From assembly GCA_026399755.1 (NCBI GenBank), contig JAPLQI010000037.1, forward strand, positions 1-47,153: a stretch of 47,153 bases of DNA. The letters are read 5' to 3'. Of the stretch, positions 20,626-29,103 are shown piece after piece; within the stretch, counting starts at the first letter, position 1; every line of letters begins with the position of its first letter. This stretch comes from Pseudomonadota bacterium. Lineage in GTDB: Bacteria; Pseudomonadota; Gammaproteobacteria; Burkholderiales; Chitinibacteraceae. Below the pieces are notes generated by a model, which was not told where the DNA came from, did not search any database, and saw nothing but the letters and a program-made list of their open reading frames with translations. Both the position numbers and the translations under genes were made by a program.

Positions 20626-20955
20626 ATGCAAATTTCAAATATCCCTTTTGGCACGACTGATTGGTTAAAAATTGAACGCACCGAGCACCTCGGCGAAAGC
20701 GGCGTGGCCTATTGGCGTACCCAGCATTTTGGCGATCTGCGGGTGCGTATGGTGGAATATAGCGCTGGCTATTTAGCCGACCATTGGTGCAGCAAAGGCC
20801 ATATTTTGCTTTGCCTAGAAGGAGAGCTGCATACCGAACTTGAAGATGGGCGCACATTTACCTTAACTGCCGGCATGAGCTACCAAGTCGCAGATCAAGC
20901 AGAGCCACATCGCTCGGCTACAGCGCTTGGGGCCAAGTTGTTTATTGTGGATTAA
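20626..20955 (+). CDS. DHCW-motif cupin fold protein
   Basis: 109 residues from the ATG at 20626, which has AGGAG five bases upstream. The DHCW family signature is seen as the segment ADHWCSKGHILLCLEGEL (the motif letters vary here to DHWC), preceded by FGDLRVRMVEYSAGY and followed by GRTFTLTAGMSYQVADQAEPHRS, a single-domain cupin barrel. The function of the family is unknown. It follows the yidD-like gene closely and may be co-transcribed with it. Confidence 0.8.
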   Translation: MQISNIPFGTTDWLKIERTEHLGESGVAYWRTQHFGDLRVRMVEYSAGYLADHWCSKGHILLCLEGELHTELEDGRTFTLTAGMSYQVADQAEPHRSATALGAKLFIVD

Positions 20956-21021
20956 GTAAGCTCACCCTGCTCGCCGCTGTACGCCTGAATAAACTCTGGC
21001 TTTATTTTGCCATCTGGAATT

Positions 21022-22263
21022 ATGCGCATCATGAAATACCCTATTTTATCTTTAGATGGCGGTGGCGCTTGGGCGCTGATTCAGGTTAAAGCGCTGATTA
21101 AAATTTATGGTGCAGAGACTCGTGGGCATGCTGTTTTAAAGCATTTCGACTTAGTTGCGGCCAATTCTGGCGGCAGCATTGTGGCTGCGGCATTAATTGA
21201 AGACTTTACGCTGGCAGAGATACTGGCCCTCTTTACCAGCGAGCCACAACGGCGAGCAATATTCAGCGAACTACCTTGGTATACAAAATTAAATCCTTTG
21301 AGTTTGTTTTTTCCCTTGCCACGATTCTCTACCGCGCAAAAACATCAGGCATTAATTGCCTTATTTAAGCTCTACGGCGCTAATTCTATGCGTGACATTC
21401 AGATTATTGGCAAAAATAATCAGCCTATTTTATTTGTATTTGTTAGCTACGATTATGATAGAGATCGCGCCAAATTCTTTCGCTCTTGGCCAAGCCTTGC
21501 GGGCGCAATCACCTCCCCTTATATCGATATATCGCTGGTCGATGCAGTGCATGCATCCAGCAATGCACCTATTCAATTTTTTGATCAACCCGCCAAAATA
21601 GCCGGTGGGCAATATTGGGACGGGGGATTAACAGGCTATAACAACCCCGTATTAGCCGCCGCCGCAGAAGCGATTGCCGCCAATTGGGGCAAAGATCAAA
21701 TTGCCATCTTAAGCATAGGCACGGGAAGCGCCATGCTGCCGCTGCTAAATACTCGAAACAATAATGAACCCAGCGTGCTATTTAAAGAACAACAAATTTC
21801 ATCAACAAAGAACGATATCAAAAAAATAGCCGCCACTATTTTGGCCGACCCACCCGATTCGCATACTTTTCTAGCTCATTTATTAATTGGCGGGCGTTTA
21901 CCATTGGCTATCGATGCATGCCCTATCATTGATTCTGGCCTCGTTCGATTAAATCCTTTAATTCAAGCCAATGGCAATAGCGAGGATGGGTGGACTCTTC
22001 CAGATGGCTTGGACGAGGCACAATTTAAGCGCCTTATCCATTTAGATATGGCGGTTATTGCGCAGCAGGATATTGATTTAATTGTACATTTTTGCGATTT
22101 ATGGATGCAGAATAAGGTCCATAATCAATCCATCCGCTCAGGGAAAGATTTTATTTGCGAAATAGGTTTTGCTCGTTTTTCTGATGCAATAAAAAAATGG
22201 CAAAGCTACAACCTTACACCACTTAAAGGCCAACATCATGAGCACAGCACGCAACTATTCTGA
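21022..22263 (+). CDS. Patatin-like phospholipase
   Basis: About 413 residues. The start may be the ATG at 21022 or the one at 21031. Family motifs: the oxyanion glycines in ILSLDGGGAWALIQVKAL at the N-terminus, the nucleophile Ser in VAANSGGSIVAAALIEDF (NSGGS instead of the usual GxSxG, with the first Gly replaced), and the catalytic Asp of the DGG motif in GGQYWDGGLTGYNNPVLAA near residue 200. It is expected to cleave acyl chains from membrane lipids. No signal peptide is seen. The C-terminal 26 bases overlap the start of the DUF1232 gene. Confidence 0.85.
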   Translation: MRIMKYPILSLDGGGAWALIQVKALIKIYGAETRGHAVLKHFDLVAANSGGSIVAAALIEDFTLAEILALFTSEPQRRAIFSELPWYTKLNPLSLFFPLPRFSTAQKHQALIALFKLYGANSMRDIQIIGKNNQPILFVFVSYDYDRDRAKFFRSWPSLAGAITSPYIDISLVDAVHASSNAPIQFFDQPAKIAGGQYWDGGLTGYNNPVLAAAAEAIAANWGKDQIAILSIGTGSAMLPLLNTRNNNEPSVLFKEQQISSTKNDIKKIAATILADPPDSHTFLAHLLIGGRLPLAIDACPIIDSGLVRLNPLIQANGNSEDGWTLPDGLDEAQFKRLIHLDMAVIAQQDIDLIVHFCDLWMQNKVHNQSIRSGKDFICEIGFARFSDAIKKWQSYNLTPLKGQHHEHSTQLF

Positions 22264-22567
22264 CGATGACTTCTGGCAAAAAATCAAAAAATTCGCCTTA
22301 AAAGCAGGCAAAGAAGTGATAGAAAAAGCGCTGTGGCTTTATTACGCAGCGCAGCGCCCAGAAACACCGACATGGGCCAAAACCATTATCTTTGGCGCGC
22401 TCGCCTATTTTATTTTGCCCCTAGATGCCATTCCAGATTTTATCCCTGTAGCGGGCTTCGGTGATGATTTAGGCGCACTCGCCGCAGCCATTGCCATGGT
22501 ATCGATGTATATCACGGCAGATATCAAAGAGCAGGCGGCACAAAAACTACAGCAGTGGTTTCATTAA
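22238..22567 (+). CDS. YkvA/DUF1232 family small membrane protein
   Basis: 109 residues. The DUF1232 core is plain: PTWAKTIIFGALAYFILPLDAIPDFIPVAGFGDDLGALAAAIAMVS, a hydrophobic hairpin containing the conserved D-x-I-P-D and D-D-x-x-A residues. The function is unknown. It begins inside the last 26 bases of the patatin gene in another frame, so translation is probably coupled to that gene. Confidence 0.88.
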   Translation: MSTARNYSDDDFWQKIKKFALKAGKEVIEKALWLYYAAQRPETPTWAKTIIFGALAYFILPLDAIPDFIPVAGFGDDLGALAAAIAMVSMYITADIKEQAAQKLQQWFH

Positions 22568-22588
22568 AGCCTAAGTGGGAAATGAGCG

Positions 22589-23059
22589 ATGAATCTTCAT
22601 GTCGATCGATTTGAACAGGGCCACCCCATGCTACTGGGAGGCTTAAGGCAACAACATGGTTTTGCTGAATCAATTCTCAGCCAAACTGAGCAATGGCGTC
22701 AGTTTCACTTACTTCTACCCCTAGCTAGCCAGCAAGGCTCAAATGTTTATGGCGTCATGTGTGGACATGATTCAGCTCATAGTTTTGAATATATGTGTGG
22801 TGTTGAAGTGACGTCCTTGCAAGATCTACCAGCCGACATGGGGCGTATGCGCATTGCAAGCCAGCAATATGCGGTTTTCAAGCATAGCGGCCCTGTTGCT
22901 CGTTTAGGCAAAACGTGGGAAGCAATTTGCAATGAATGGCTAGCTAACTCTGAATATCAATCGGCCCACAAACCAGATTTTGAAATTTATGCTGCGTCTT
23001 TTGACTGGGATGCGGGCATCGGTGAGGTTGAAATCTGGATTTCAATTACTGATAAATAA
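22589..23059 (+). CDS. GyrI-like / AraC effector-binding domain protein
   Basis: 156 residues, a stand-alone SOUL/GyrI-like small-molecule binding domain without DNA-binding part. The pattern is seen in MLLGGLRQQHGFAES, EYMCGVEVTSLQDLPADMGRMRIASQQYAVFKHSGPVARLGKTWEAICNEWLANS, and a C-terminal EIWISI strand. The domain binds small hydrophobic cations in characterised members. It follows the DUF1232 gene by 21 bases, possibly in the same transcript. Confidence 0.82.
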   Translation: MNLHVDRFEQGHPMLLGGLRQQHGFAESILSQTEQWRQFHLLLPLASQQGSNVYGVMCGHDSAHSFEYMCGVEVTSLQDLPADMGRMRIASQQYAVFKHSGPVARLGKTWEAICNEWLANSEYQSAHKPDFEIYAASFDWDAGIGEVEIWISITDK

Positions 23060-23139
23060 CAATCCATACTTATTGAAACGGTATATTTCTTTTTCTTGAC
23101 GTAAGATTACTGAATCTTTTATTTCAGCGATAAGCTTAT

Positions 23140-23430
23140 ATGTCAATAAAACGCCTGCTCAGCCTTTTTTTGATAGGCCAACTTTGTGCGTGCACCCTGC
23201 TTGGTGCGGTTGCTGGCAAACAACTTGATGATCATCGTAATACGCCTCTCTATCAAGAGCCGCTGATGCAGGCTGGGGCTGCGGTTGATGAAGAAATCAT
23301 CAAGGGGCTACTCAGTAATCGCACTAAAAAGCCCGAGATTTGGGAAGAAACCCCCACCCCATGCCCAAATGAGGTTCGCGTTTGTTCTGCTAAAAGTGGC
23401 GATTGCTGGTGCGAGTCACTTAAGAAATAG
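23140..23430 (+). CDS. Small predicted lipoprotein
   Basis: 96 residues. The N-terminus MSIKRLLSLFLIGQLCACTLLG has a basic start, a hydrophobic stretch and a plausible lipobox (LCAC, lipidated Cys near residue 18). The rest is polar with four further Cys at the C-terminus (PCPNEVRVCSAKSGDCWCES), perhaps two disulfides in the periplasm. I know no family for it. Stand-alone. Confidence 0.65.
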   Translation: MSIKRLLSLFLIGQLCACTLLGAVAGKQLDDHRNTPLYQEPLMQAGAAVDEEIIKGLLSNRTKKPEIWEETPTPCPNEVRVCSAKSGDCWCESLKK

Positions 23431-23606
23431 CATTGATTAGGCATGAAGCATTCCTATTTCACACACACAAATATATATAAAGATGAGCGGCTCAGTGGCG
23501 ATTTAGCATTGGGCTCTCTACACTGGATTGGGCGCTCAAGTCGCCTTTCAAACGGCGTATGGAATACGCCACGCTAAAATCCTTTCTTCATTCTGAAGGC
23601 GCACCG

Positions 23607-24002
23607 ATGAGCCGCAAAATCTTCGTTAATCTCCCCGTTAAAGATCTAAAAGCGTCTCTTGATTTTTTTAAAGCACTTGGCTTTAGTTTTAACCCTCAGT
23701 TTTCTGACAGTACGGGCAGCGGTATGATTGTGTCTGATGACATCTTTGTAATGCTATTAGATGAAGTCAGATTTCAAACCTTTACACCCAAGGCGCTTTG
23801 CAACGCGCACACCCACACTGAAATGCTGCTCTGCCTTTCATGCGACAGCCACAAAGAAGTAGACGAGCTGGTCGCCAAAGCGGTAGCAGCAGGCGGCTCT
23901 ACCTATAACGAGCCGCAAGATCATGGGTTTATGTATGCGCATGGTTTTCAGGATTTAGACGGGCACATTTGGGAACTGGTTTATATGAAAGACGCGGTCT
24001 AA
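23607..24002 (+). CDS. VOC-family (glyoxalase/bleomycin resistance-like) protein
   Basis: 131 residues from the ATG at 23607 (MSRKIFVNLPVKDLKAS), with GAAGG eight bases upstream. The pattern of YdcJ/PhnB-like VOC proteins is clear: DLKASLDFFKALGFSFNPQFSD, VMLLDEVRFQTF, and a C-terminal DLDGHIWELVYM with a possible metal-ligand Glu. Function and substrate cannot be assigned; many such proteins are extradiol-dioxygenase-like or antibiotic-binding. Confidence 0.83.
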   Translation: MSRKIFVNLPVKDLKASLDFFKALGFSFNPQFSDSTGSGMIVSDDIFVMLLDEVRFQTFTPKALCNAHTHTEMLLCLSCDSHKEVDELVAKAVAAGGSTYNEPQDHGFMYAHGFQDLDGHIWELVYMKDAV

Positions 24003-24020
24003 AAATTATGATGGATTTTC

Positions 24021-24107
24021 ATCGCTCAGCTCTTGTTTGATTTAGATGGCACGATCAGCGATCCATTTTTAGACATTTTCCGCTCAACTGAATACCAGCC
24101 TCGAAAT
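24021..24107 (+). pseudogene. Decayed partial copy of the 5' end of the following HAD gene
   Basis: Bases 24021-24107 match bases 24131-24217, an offset of exactly 110. The frame reads AQLLFDLDGTISDPF with the initiator ATG changed to ATC, followed by FRST-EYQ where the real gene has ARSINYA. The first ~55 bases are near identical and similarity fades after that. It is a tandem duplication remnant without its own start codon. Confidence 0.8.
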
Positions 24108-24130
24108 AGTTCATTTTCTTTTGGATCAAC

Positions 24131-24781
24131 ATGGCTCAACTTTTATTTGATTTAGATGGCACGATCAGTGATCCATTTTGTGGAATTGCCCGCTCAATTA
24201 ATTACGCACTCGAATCTCGGGATTATCCGCCACAAGCCGAATCATCCCTCGCTCAATATATTGGGCCGCCACTGGATGAAACATTCAAGCAGATTACAGG
24301 CGTAAATAATGAGCCTGAGATTTATGCGCTCGTCGCCAAATACCGCGAGCGCTATGCCGAGGTGGGTTATTCAGAAAACACCCTTTATCCCGGCATTTTA
24401 GAATCCCTGCAACTACTTGCAGAGCACAATATCCCCATGGGGATTTGCACCTCTAAACGCGCCGATTTTGCCGATAAAATTCTAAAACTATTTGATATCA
24501 GAGATTATTTTGATTTTATTAGTGGTGGTGATATTGGTATTCAAAAGTGGCAGCAAATAGAATCTTTACTCGCTAGACTAGCCATTACTCAGCAAACGCT
24601 CATGATTGGCGATCGTGCCGTCGATTTGCAAGCGGCGCACATAAATGGCTTAAAATCCTGCGGCGTTACCTGGGGCTATGGCTCTTTGAGCGAGCTTGAG
24701 GCAGAATCTCCCTCTTGCATCCTTACAAAAACCAAAGAGCTTGGCCTATTTCTTAGCAAGACGCCCCAGCCCGCTTTTTAA
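24131..24781 (+). CDS. HAD-family hydrolase, phosphoglycolate phosphatase-like
   Basis: 216 residues. Motif I LLFDLDGTISDP at the N-terminus, motif II CTSKR near residue 114, motif III Lys in GGDIGIQKWQQIESLL and motif IV LMIGDRAVDLQAAHINGLKSCGVTWGYG. The layout matches the Gph/PpaX-type phosphatases, including pyrophosphatase-like and 5'-nucleotidase members, so the substrate is open. A decayed copy of its first ~85 bases lies immediately upstream. Confidence 0.88.
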   Translation: MAQLLFDLDGTISDPFCGIARSINYALESRDYPPQAESSLAQYIGPPLDETFKQITGVNNEPEIYALVAKYRERYAEVGYSENTLYPGILESLQLLAEHNIPMGICTSKRADFADKILKLFDIRDYFDFISGGDIGIQKWQQIESLLARLAITQQTLMIGDRAVDLQAAHINGLKSCGVTWGYGSLSELEAESPSCILTKTKELGLFLSKTPQPAF

Positions 24782-24822
24782 CGCCCTGCACTACTTGCCT
24801 TATTAAAAGAAAACCAATCACT

Positions 24823-25584
24823 ATGACAACGCCAACTCATCACTGTGCCCTTTCCATAAACGTCAATAAAGTAGCGCTGCTACGCAATACTCGCCACTTG
24901 GGTATCCCTAGCGTCGTGAAAGCAGCGCAAATTTGCCTTAGTGCGGGCGCGCAAGGGATTACGGTTCACCCTAGGCCTGATGCGCGCCATATTCGTAGTG
25001 ATGATGTCAGCGACCTAGCCACCTTACTGAAAAGCTGGCCGCAGGCGGAATACAATATTGAAGGCAACCCGACTCAAAACCTGATGGATTTTATCCGCGA
25101 ATACCGCCCCCATCAGGCCACTTTTGTGCCCGATAGTGAAGAACAATTCACCTCAAACGTAGGATGGAATTTGCCTGCGGATATGGGTCGCTTACGCCCC
25201 TTGATTGCCGAATGCAAAGCGCTGGGCGTGCGCGTTAGCCTCTTTATGGACCCTACCCCCGCTGCGATGCCCTTTGTGGCCGAGCTGGGCGCTGATCGTA
25301 TCGAGCTTTACACCGAAACCTACGCCAATGCTTACGGCACAGATGCAGAAGAGCAAGTTTTGGCAGGCTTTACGGCCACAGCAGAGGCCGCTCTGGCTCT
25401 GGGATTAGGCATCAATGCCGGCCACGATTTGAATCGCGATAATTTAACGCGCTTTTTGCGGGCCGTACCCGGCGTGCAAGAAGTCTCCATCGGCCACGCC
25501 TTTATTGCCGACGCGCTGGAGCTGGGATATACGCAGACGGTAGGCGAATACTTGCAGTGCATTCAAAATGCTTACGATTCATAG
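24823..25584 (+). CDS. pdxJ: Pyridoxine 5'-phosphate synthase
   Basis: 253 residues, a TIM-barrel enzyme that condenses deoxyxylulose-5-phosphate with 3-amino-2-oxopropyl phosphate in vitamin B6 synthesis. Motifs: LSINVNKVALLRNTRH, AGAQGITVHPRPDARHIRSDDV (catalytic His region), VSLFMDPTP, DRIELYTETYA and GINAGHDLNRDNL ending with EVSIGHAFIADAL. The N-terminal NVNKVALLRNTR shows the common NxxxxxxxRNxR pattern. It is not next to acpS or recO here, which is the usual partner order in many proteobacteria. Confidence 0.95.
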   Translation: MTTPTHHCALSINVNKVALLRNTRHLGIPSVVKAAQICLSAGAQGITVHPRPDARHIRSDDVSDLATLLKSWPQAEYNIEGNPTQNLMDFIREYRPHQATFVPDSEEQFTSNVGWNLPADMGRLRPLIAECKALGVRVSLFMDPTPAAMPFVAELGADRIELYTETYANAYGTDAEEQVLAGFTATAEAALALGLGINAGHDLNRDNLTRFLRAVPGVQEVSIGHAFIADALELGYTQTVGEYLQCIQNAYDS

Positions 25585-25610
25585 CTGATAATTACGCAAG
25601 GCAAGCCCGT

Positions 25611-25703
25611 ATCTTGAACCATGGAGTTTTACGGAGAAAACCTTATTTTCCTGTGTTTTTTTCTTGGCACTCCGTGCTCTCTTTTTTCTCCGTGGTTCAA
25701 GAT
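25611..25703. repeat. 93-bp palindromic interspersed element
   Basis: The ends ATCTTGAACC (25611-25620) and GGTTCAAGAT (25694-25703) are perfect 10-bp inverted repeats; the imperfect repeat extends inward (ATGGAG and CTCCGT). The internal part carries several GGAG/CTCC stretches (ACGGAGAAAA, TTTTCTCCGT). The whole unit can fold into one long hairpin. It has the look of a dispersed, non-coding palindromic family with CACGGAG-type motifs; it lies between pdxJ and a small lipoprotein gene. Confidence 0.6.
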
Positions 25704-25743
25704 GTGGGTTCAATTCGAAATCCCCTTACAAAACAGGCGCATC

Positions 25744-25917
25744 ATGAAATCACTTTTTATCATCCCTCTTTTCATCGCCCTTAGCGCCTGCGGCCCTAGC
25801 TCTGAGCCACACAAAATTGCCGAGCCGCAGCGTGAAGCCTTAGAAAAAGCCAAGCAAGTTGAAGGCATGGTGCTTAAACAAGCGGAAGAACAGGCTTCTG
25901 CAGTAGAAAATAATTAG
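25744..25917 (+). CDS. Small predicted lipoprotein
   Basis: 57 residues. MKSLFIIPLFIALSACGPSSEP is a lipoprotein signal peptide with lipobox LSAC (lipidated Cys at 16). The mature part is a polar, helix-prone peptide (EPQREALEKAKQVEGMVLKQAEEQ) that resembles a short coiled coil. Similar tiny lipoproteins lie in many betaproteobacterial genomes; the function is unknown. Confidence 0.68.
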   Translation: MKSLFIIPLFIALSACGPSSEPHKIAEPQREALEKAKQVEGMVLKQAEEQASAVENN

Positions 25918-25996
25918 CAAGTTGGGAATCCTTCTCTATCTAAATTATGCCAAACGCGACAAAATGCTCGGTTGATCATCGCCCTGCTTACATCCC

Positions 25997-27232
25997 ATGC
26001 CAGCCTCTCCCGCCCTTATTACGCAACTCACATGGCGTACCCTGCTTTTACCTCTGGCCTTAGTGCTATTTGAATTCTCCACCTATATCGCTAACGATAT
26101 GATTTTGCCTGGCATGCTGGCGGTTACGCATGAATTTAATGCAGGCCCACATTGGATTCCCACCTCAATGACAGCCTACCTCGTGGGCGGTGCGTCTTTG
26201 CAGTGGCTACTTGGCCCACTCTCTGATCGAATCGGCCGCAGGCCGGTGATGTTGACGGGCGTAATGTTTTTTATTTGCATGTGCCTACTCACCCTTCTGA
26301 CCCGCTCTATTGAGCAATTTATTGTGCTACGGGTTTTTCAGGGTATCGGCATGTGTTTTATTGGCGCGGTAGGTTATGCGCTGGTACAAGAATCATTCGA
26401 TGAAAAAACCGCGATTAAAGTAACCGCGCTAATGGCAAATGTGGCGATGATCGCACCCTTGCTCGGGCCGCTTGCTGGCGCAATCATGATCGAGTTCGCG
26501 CCTTGGCGAATGATTTTTGTCTTGATTGCTGCAGTTTCTTTTGTGGCTTTTGTAGGCCTCTGGCACGCCATGCCCAAAGTCACACCAGCCAAGGCCAATA
26601 CGCCGTTTACTTTCAGTGCGGTTTGGCAAGATTACAAACAAGTCTTTAGCAATACTCATTTTTTAACCGGCGCATTGGCGATGGGCCTGTGTAGCGTGCC
26701 TTTGCTCACCTGGATTGGTATTTCACCGATCATTTTGATCAAAGACGCGGGCCTCTCTCCGATTGAATTTGGCTACTGGCAAATGCCGGTTTTTGGTGCG
26801 CTAATCATGGGCAATTTCACGCTGGCTAAATTAAGCAACTATTTGCCTGTGCGCCGCATGATCGGTTTGGGGCTGATTCCTCAAATCTTTGGTCTGGCCT
26901 TTTGCTTTATCAGCATGATTATCGCGCCTAGTCACTATATTTTATTGGTGATCGGCATTAGCTTCTATGCCTTTGGTTGCGGCTTGGTGAATGCAGGGCT
27001 ATTCAGGCTGGTGCTTTTTTCAAGCAATGTCAGCAAGGGCACGGTTGCTGCCGCATTTGGCATGATCACCATGGGTGTTTACTCGCTGGGAATTGAAAGC
27101 ATTAAGGCGGGGCACTTACTGGCGGGCAATCGCTTTTTTGCTAGCGCCCTACTGATTGTTGGCATCATTTTTGTTGCGGCTTTAAAACGATTTATGGATA
27201 AGCATCAGCGCATCGAGGCGCTTAAAGCCTAA
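25997..27232 (+). CDS. mdfA: MFS multidrug efflux transporter, MdfA-like
   Basis: 411 residues with twelve membrane segments. The resemblance to E. coli MdfA is strong along the length: LVLFEFSTYIANDMILPGML (with the membrane-embedded Glu of TM1), HWIPTSMTAYLVGGASLQWLLGPLSDRIGRRPVML (MFS motif A), GIGMCFIGAVGYALVQESF, ALMANVAMIAPLLGPLAGA (motif C region) and SNVSKGTVAAAFGM. MdfA exports cationic and neutral drugs in exchange for protons. Its stop codon TAA shares a base with the mnmC start ATG, so the two are translationally coupled. Confidence 0.92.
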   Translation: MPASPALITQLTWRTLLLPLALVLFEFSTYIANDMILPGMLAVTHEFNAGPHWIPTSMTAYLVGGASLQWLLGPLSDRIGRRPVMLTGVMFFICMCLLTLLTRSIEQFIVLRVFQGIGMCFIGAVGYALVQESFDEKTAIKVTALMANVAMIAPLLGPLAGAIMIEFAPWRMIFVLIAAVSFVAFVGLWHAMPKVTPAKANTPFTFSAVWQDYKQVFSNTHFLTGALAMGLCSVPLLTWIGISPIILIKDAGLSPIEFGYWQMPVFGALIMGNFTLAKLSNYLPVRRMIGLGLIPQIFGLAFCFISMIIAPSHYILLVIGISFYAFGCGLVNAGLFRLVLFSSNVSKGTVAAAFGMITMGVYSLGIESIKAGHLLAGNRFFASALLIVGIIFVAALKRFMDKHQRIEALKA

Positions 27233-28944
27233 TGCCAACAAACCCTGACTTTGTAAGCCGCCACCATTTACCAGAGCGCTGGCAAGACAGAGAACGCTTT
27301 GTGATGCTGCAATTTGATTTTGCAGATGGTGCAGACTTTTTGCAGGCATGGCAGGCATGGCGGCAAGACCCACAACGCAGCCAGCGCCTTTATTACTTTG
27401 CCATGATCAATGAAGCCGAATTAGCTGCTTGTACGCAGCCGGAGCTGGCGGCTTTTCATGCCAAATTAGCCAGTCAATGGCCCGCATTAAAACGTGGTTT
27501 TCAGCGGATTCATTTAGAAAACGGCGCGTTAATTCTCACTCTGATGTGGGGTGAGCCACTGGCCCAGCTTCGCAGCCTACACGCCACACTGGATGCGGCA
27601 GATATCAATACTGGCGAGCTAAGCGCCGCTCACTACAAAGCCCTATGGCGCTTATCGAGCGCCAATACGCGCGTAGTCACCTACCGCAAATCCGGCGAGG
27701 CGCATTTAAAAAGCGCGGGCTACGCGATGGAGGATCTAGGCAACTACCAAGCGGGCCTATGCTCGCGCCCGCCTTTTGATAAAGCCCCATACCATCCCCA
27801 TCACGCCATGATTATTGGCGCGGGCCTTGCCGGAACAAGTATCGCCGAGCGCTTAGCCACCCGTGGCTGGAAGATTGATTTATTAGAAGCGCAAAGCGAA
27901 GTCGCCACTCAATCATCAGGCAATCACGCTGGATTATTCCACCCCAGCGCTAGCCGTGATGACAATATCTCCGCTCGTTTAAGCCGTATTGGCTGTGCAG
28001 AAACCCAAGAACACTTGGCGCGATTGCAAAATGCGGGCCTCGATGTTTTCTTTGGCGTCGATGGTATTTTGCAAGTCGCCAAAGACGATACACAAGCCCT
28101 GCTGATGCAAGAAATCGCCAACGATTTCCCTGCAGAAATATTGAACTGGAAAACCCAAGACGCCGCTACTGAATTACTAGGCGCGCGCCCCAATCATGGT
28201 GGCTGGTGGTTTCCACAAGGAGGCTGGGCCAACCCTAGCAGCGTATGCCGCGCCAATCTGGCGCTTTGGCCTGAGCAAATACGGCTGCGCTGTAATAGCC
28301 AAGTGGCGCAGCTTGTGCAAACCCCCGATGGATGGACTGCTTTAGACTCGGCTGGCCTCGTTTTGGCCGCCGCGCCTGTAATTATTGTTGCTAACGCCAC
28401 CGATGCCATGGCGCTCTTGCCAGAGCTTGAGTTGCCGCTGAGTAAAACATTGCGCAGCACGACGCTTATTCCTGCGCTTGAATCACCCCGTCATAGCCTA
28501 ACTGGCTCGGGCTATATCACCCCAGCCTTCCAAGGCTATCACTGCATCGGCGCCGCCGAAGTTCGTGATAATGATCTAGCAAGTGCCGAGCAGCGCAATC
28601 TTGCTGAGCTGCAAGCCCTGCTACCTGAGCTTGCAGCGGTTAGCAGTGCTACTAGCCGCGCCTGTTTTCGCCCAAACAGCCTCGACCGCCTGCCTTTGGC
28701 AGGCGCTTTGCCAGACCCGCAAAGCATCACTAGCGCCATTCATCAGCTGCATCAAATCCCGAGATTAAAAGGGGCTTATGGCTTATTAGGGCTAGGTTCT
28801 CGCGGGCTAAGCTGGGCCATCATTGCAGCTGAAACCCTGGCCTGCCAGCTCAATCATGATCCCGCCCCTATTGAAATAGACTTACAACAAGCCATTGACC
28901 CAGCGCGATTTTTATTACGAAAATATCGCCAAAGCAATCAGTAA
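27232..28944 (+). CDS. mnmC: MnmC-like tRNA modification protein: intact FAD oxidoreductase half, degenerate methyltransferase half
   Basis: 570 residues. The C-terminal ~375 residues are a complete MnmC FAD domain: the dinucleotide motif IIGAGLAGTSIAERLATRG near residue 195, QSSGNHAGLFHPSASRDDN, and LLGLGSRGLSWAIIAAETLA near the end. This domain turns cmnm5s2U34 of tRNA into nm5s2U34. The N-terminal ~190 residues correspond to the MnmC methyltransferase domain, but the family's first ~45 residues are missing, its GFGTGLNFL SAM-binding motif reads DFADGADFL, and the D-G-F-x-P-x-x-N-P motif is absent. So the methylation half is probably inactive. Overlaps the mdfA stop by one base. Confidence 0.88.
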   Translation: MPTNPDFVSRHHLPERWQDRERFVMLQFDFADGADFLQAWQAWRQDPQRSQRLYYFAMINEAELAACTQPELAAFHAKLASQWPALKRGFQRIHLENGALILTLMWGEPLAQLRSLHATLDAADINTGELSAAHYKALWRLSSANTRVVTYRKSGEAHLKSAGYAMEDLGNYQAGLCSRPPFDKAPYHPHHAMIIGAGLAGTSIAERLATRGWKIDLLEAQSEVATQSSGNHAGLFHPSASRDDNISARLSRIGCAETQEHLARLQNAGLDVFFGVDGILQVAKDDTQALLMQEIANDFPAEILNWKTQDAATELLGARPNHGGWWFPQGGWANPSSVCRANLALWPEQIRLRCNSQVAQLVQTPDGWTALDSAGLVLAAAPVIIVANATDAMALLPELELPLSKTLRSTTLIPALESPRHSLTGSGYITPAFQGYHCIGAAEVRDNDLASAEQRNLAELQALLPELAAVSSATSRACFRPNSLDRLPLAGALPDPQSITSAIHQLHQIPRLKGAYGLLGLGSRGLSWAIIAAETLACQLNHDPAPIEIDLQQAIDPARFLLRKYRQSNQ

Positions 28945-29103
28945 TAACTTGGCTATCTGACAAAAATCGATAAAAAACAAGCTCTATTTTGCCAATTGTT
29001 ATTTGATGTAACCGGATGTATCCGTTCGGCGGATTTCCCCACATTCGGCCCTTACATGTCAGCTATGCGCTCTATTCTGCACATACAGAGTAGGAGATTA
29101 ATC

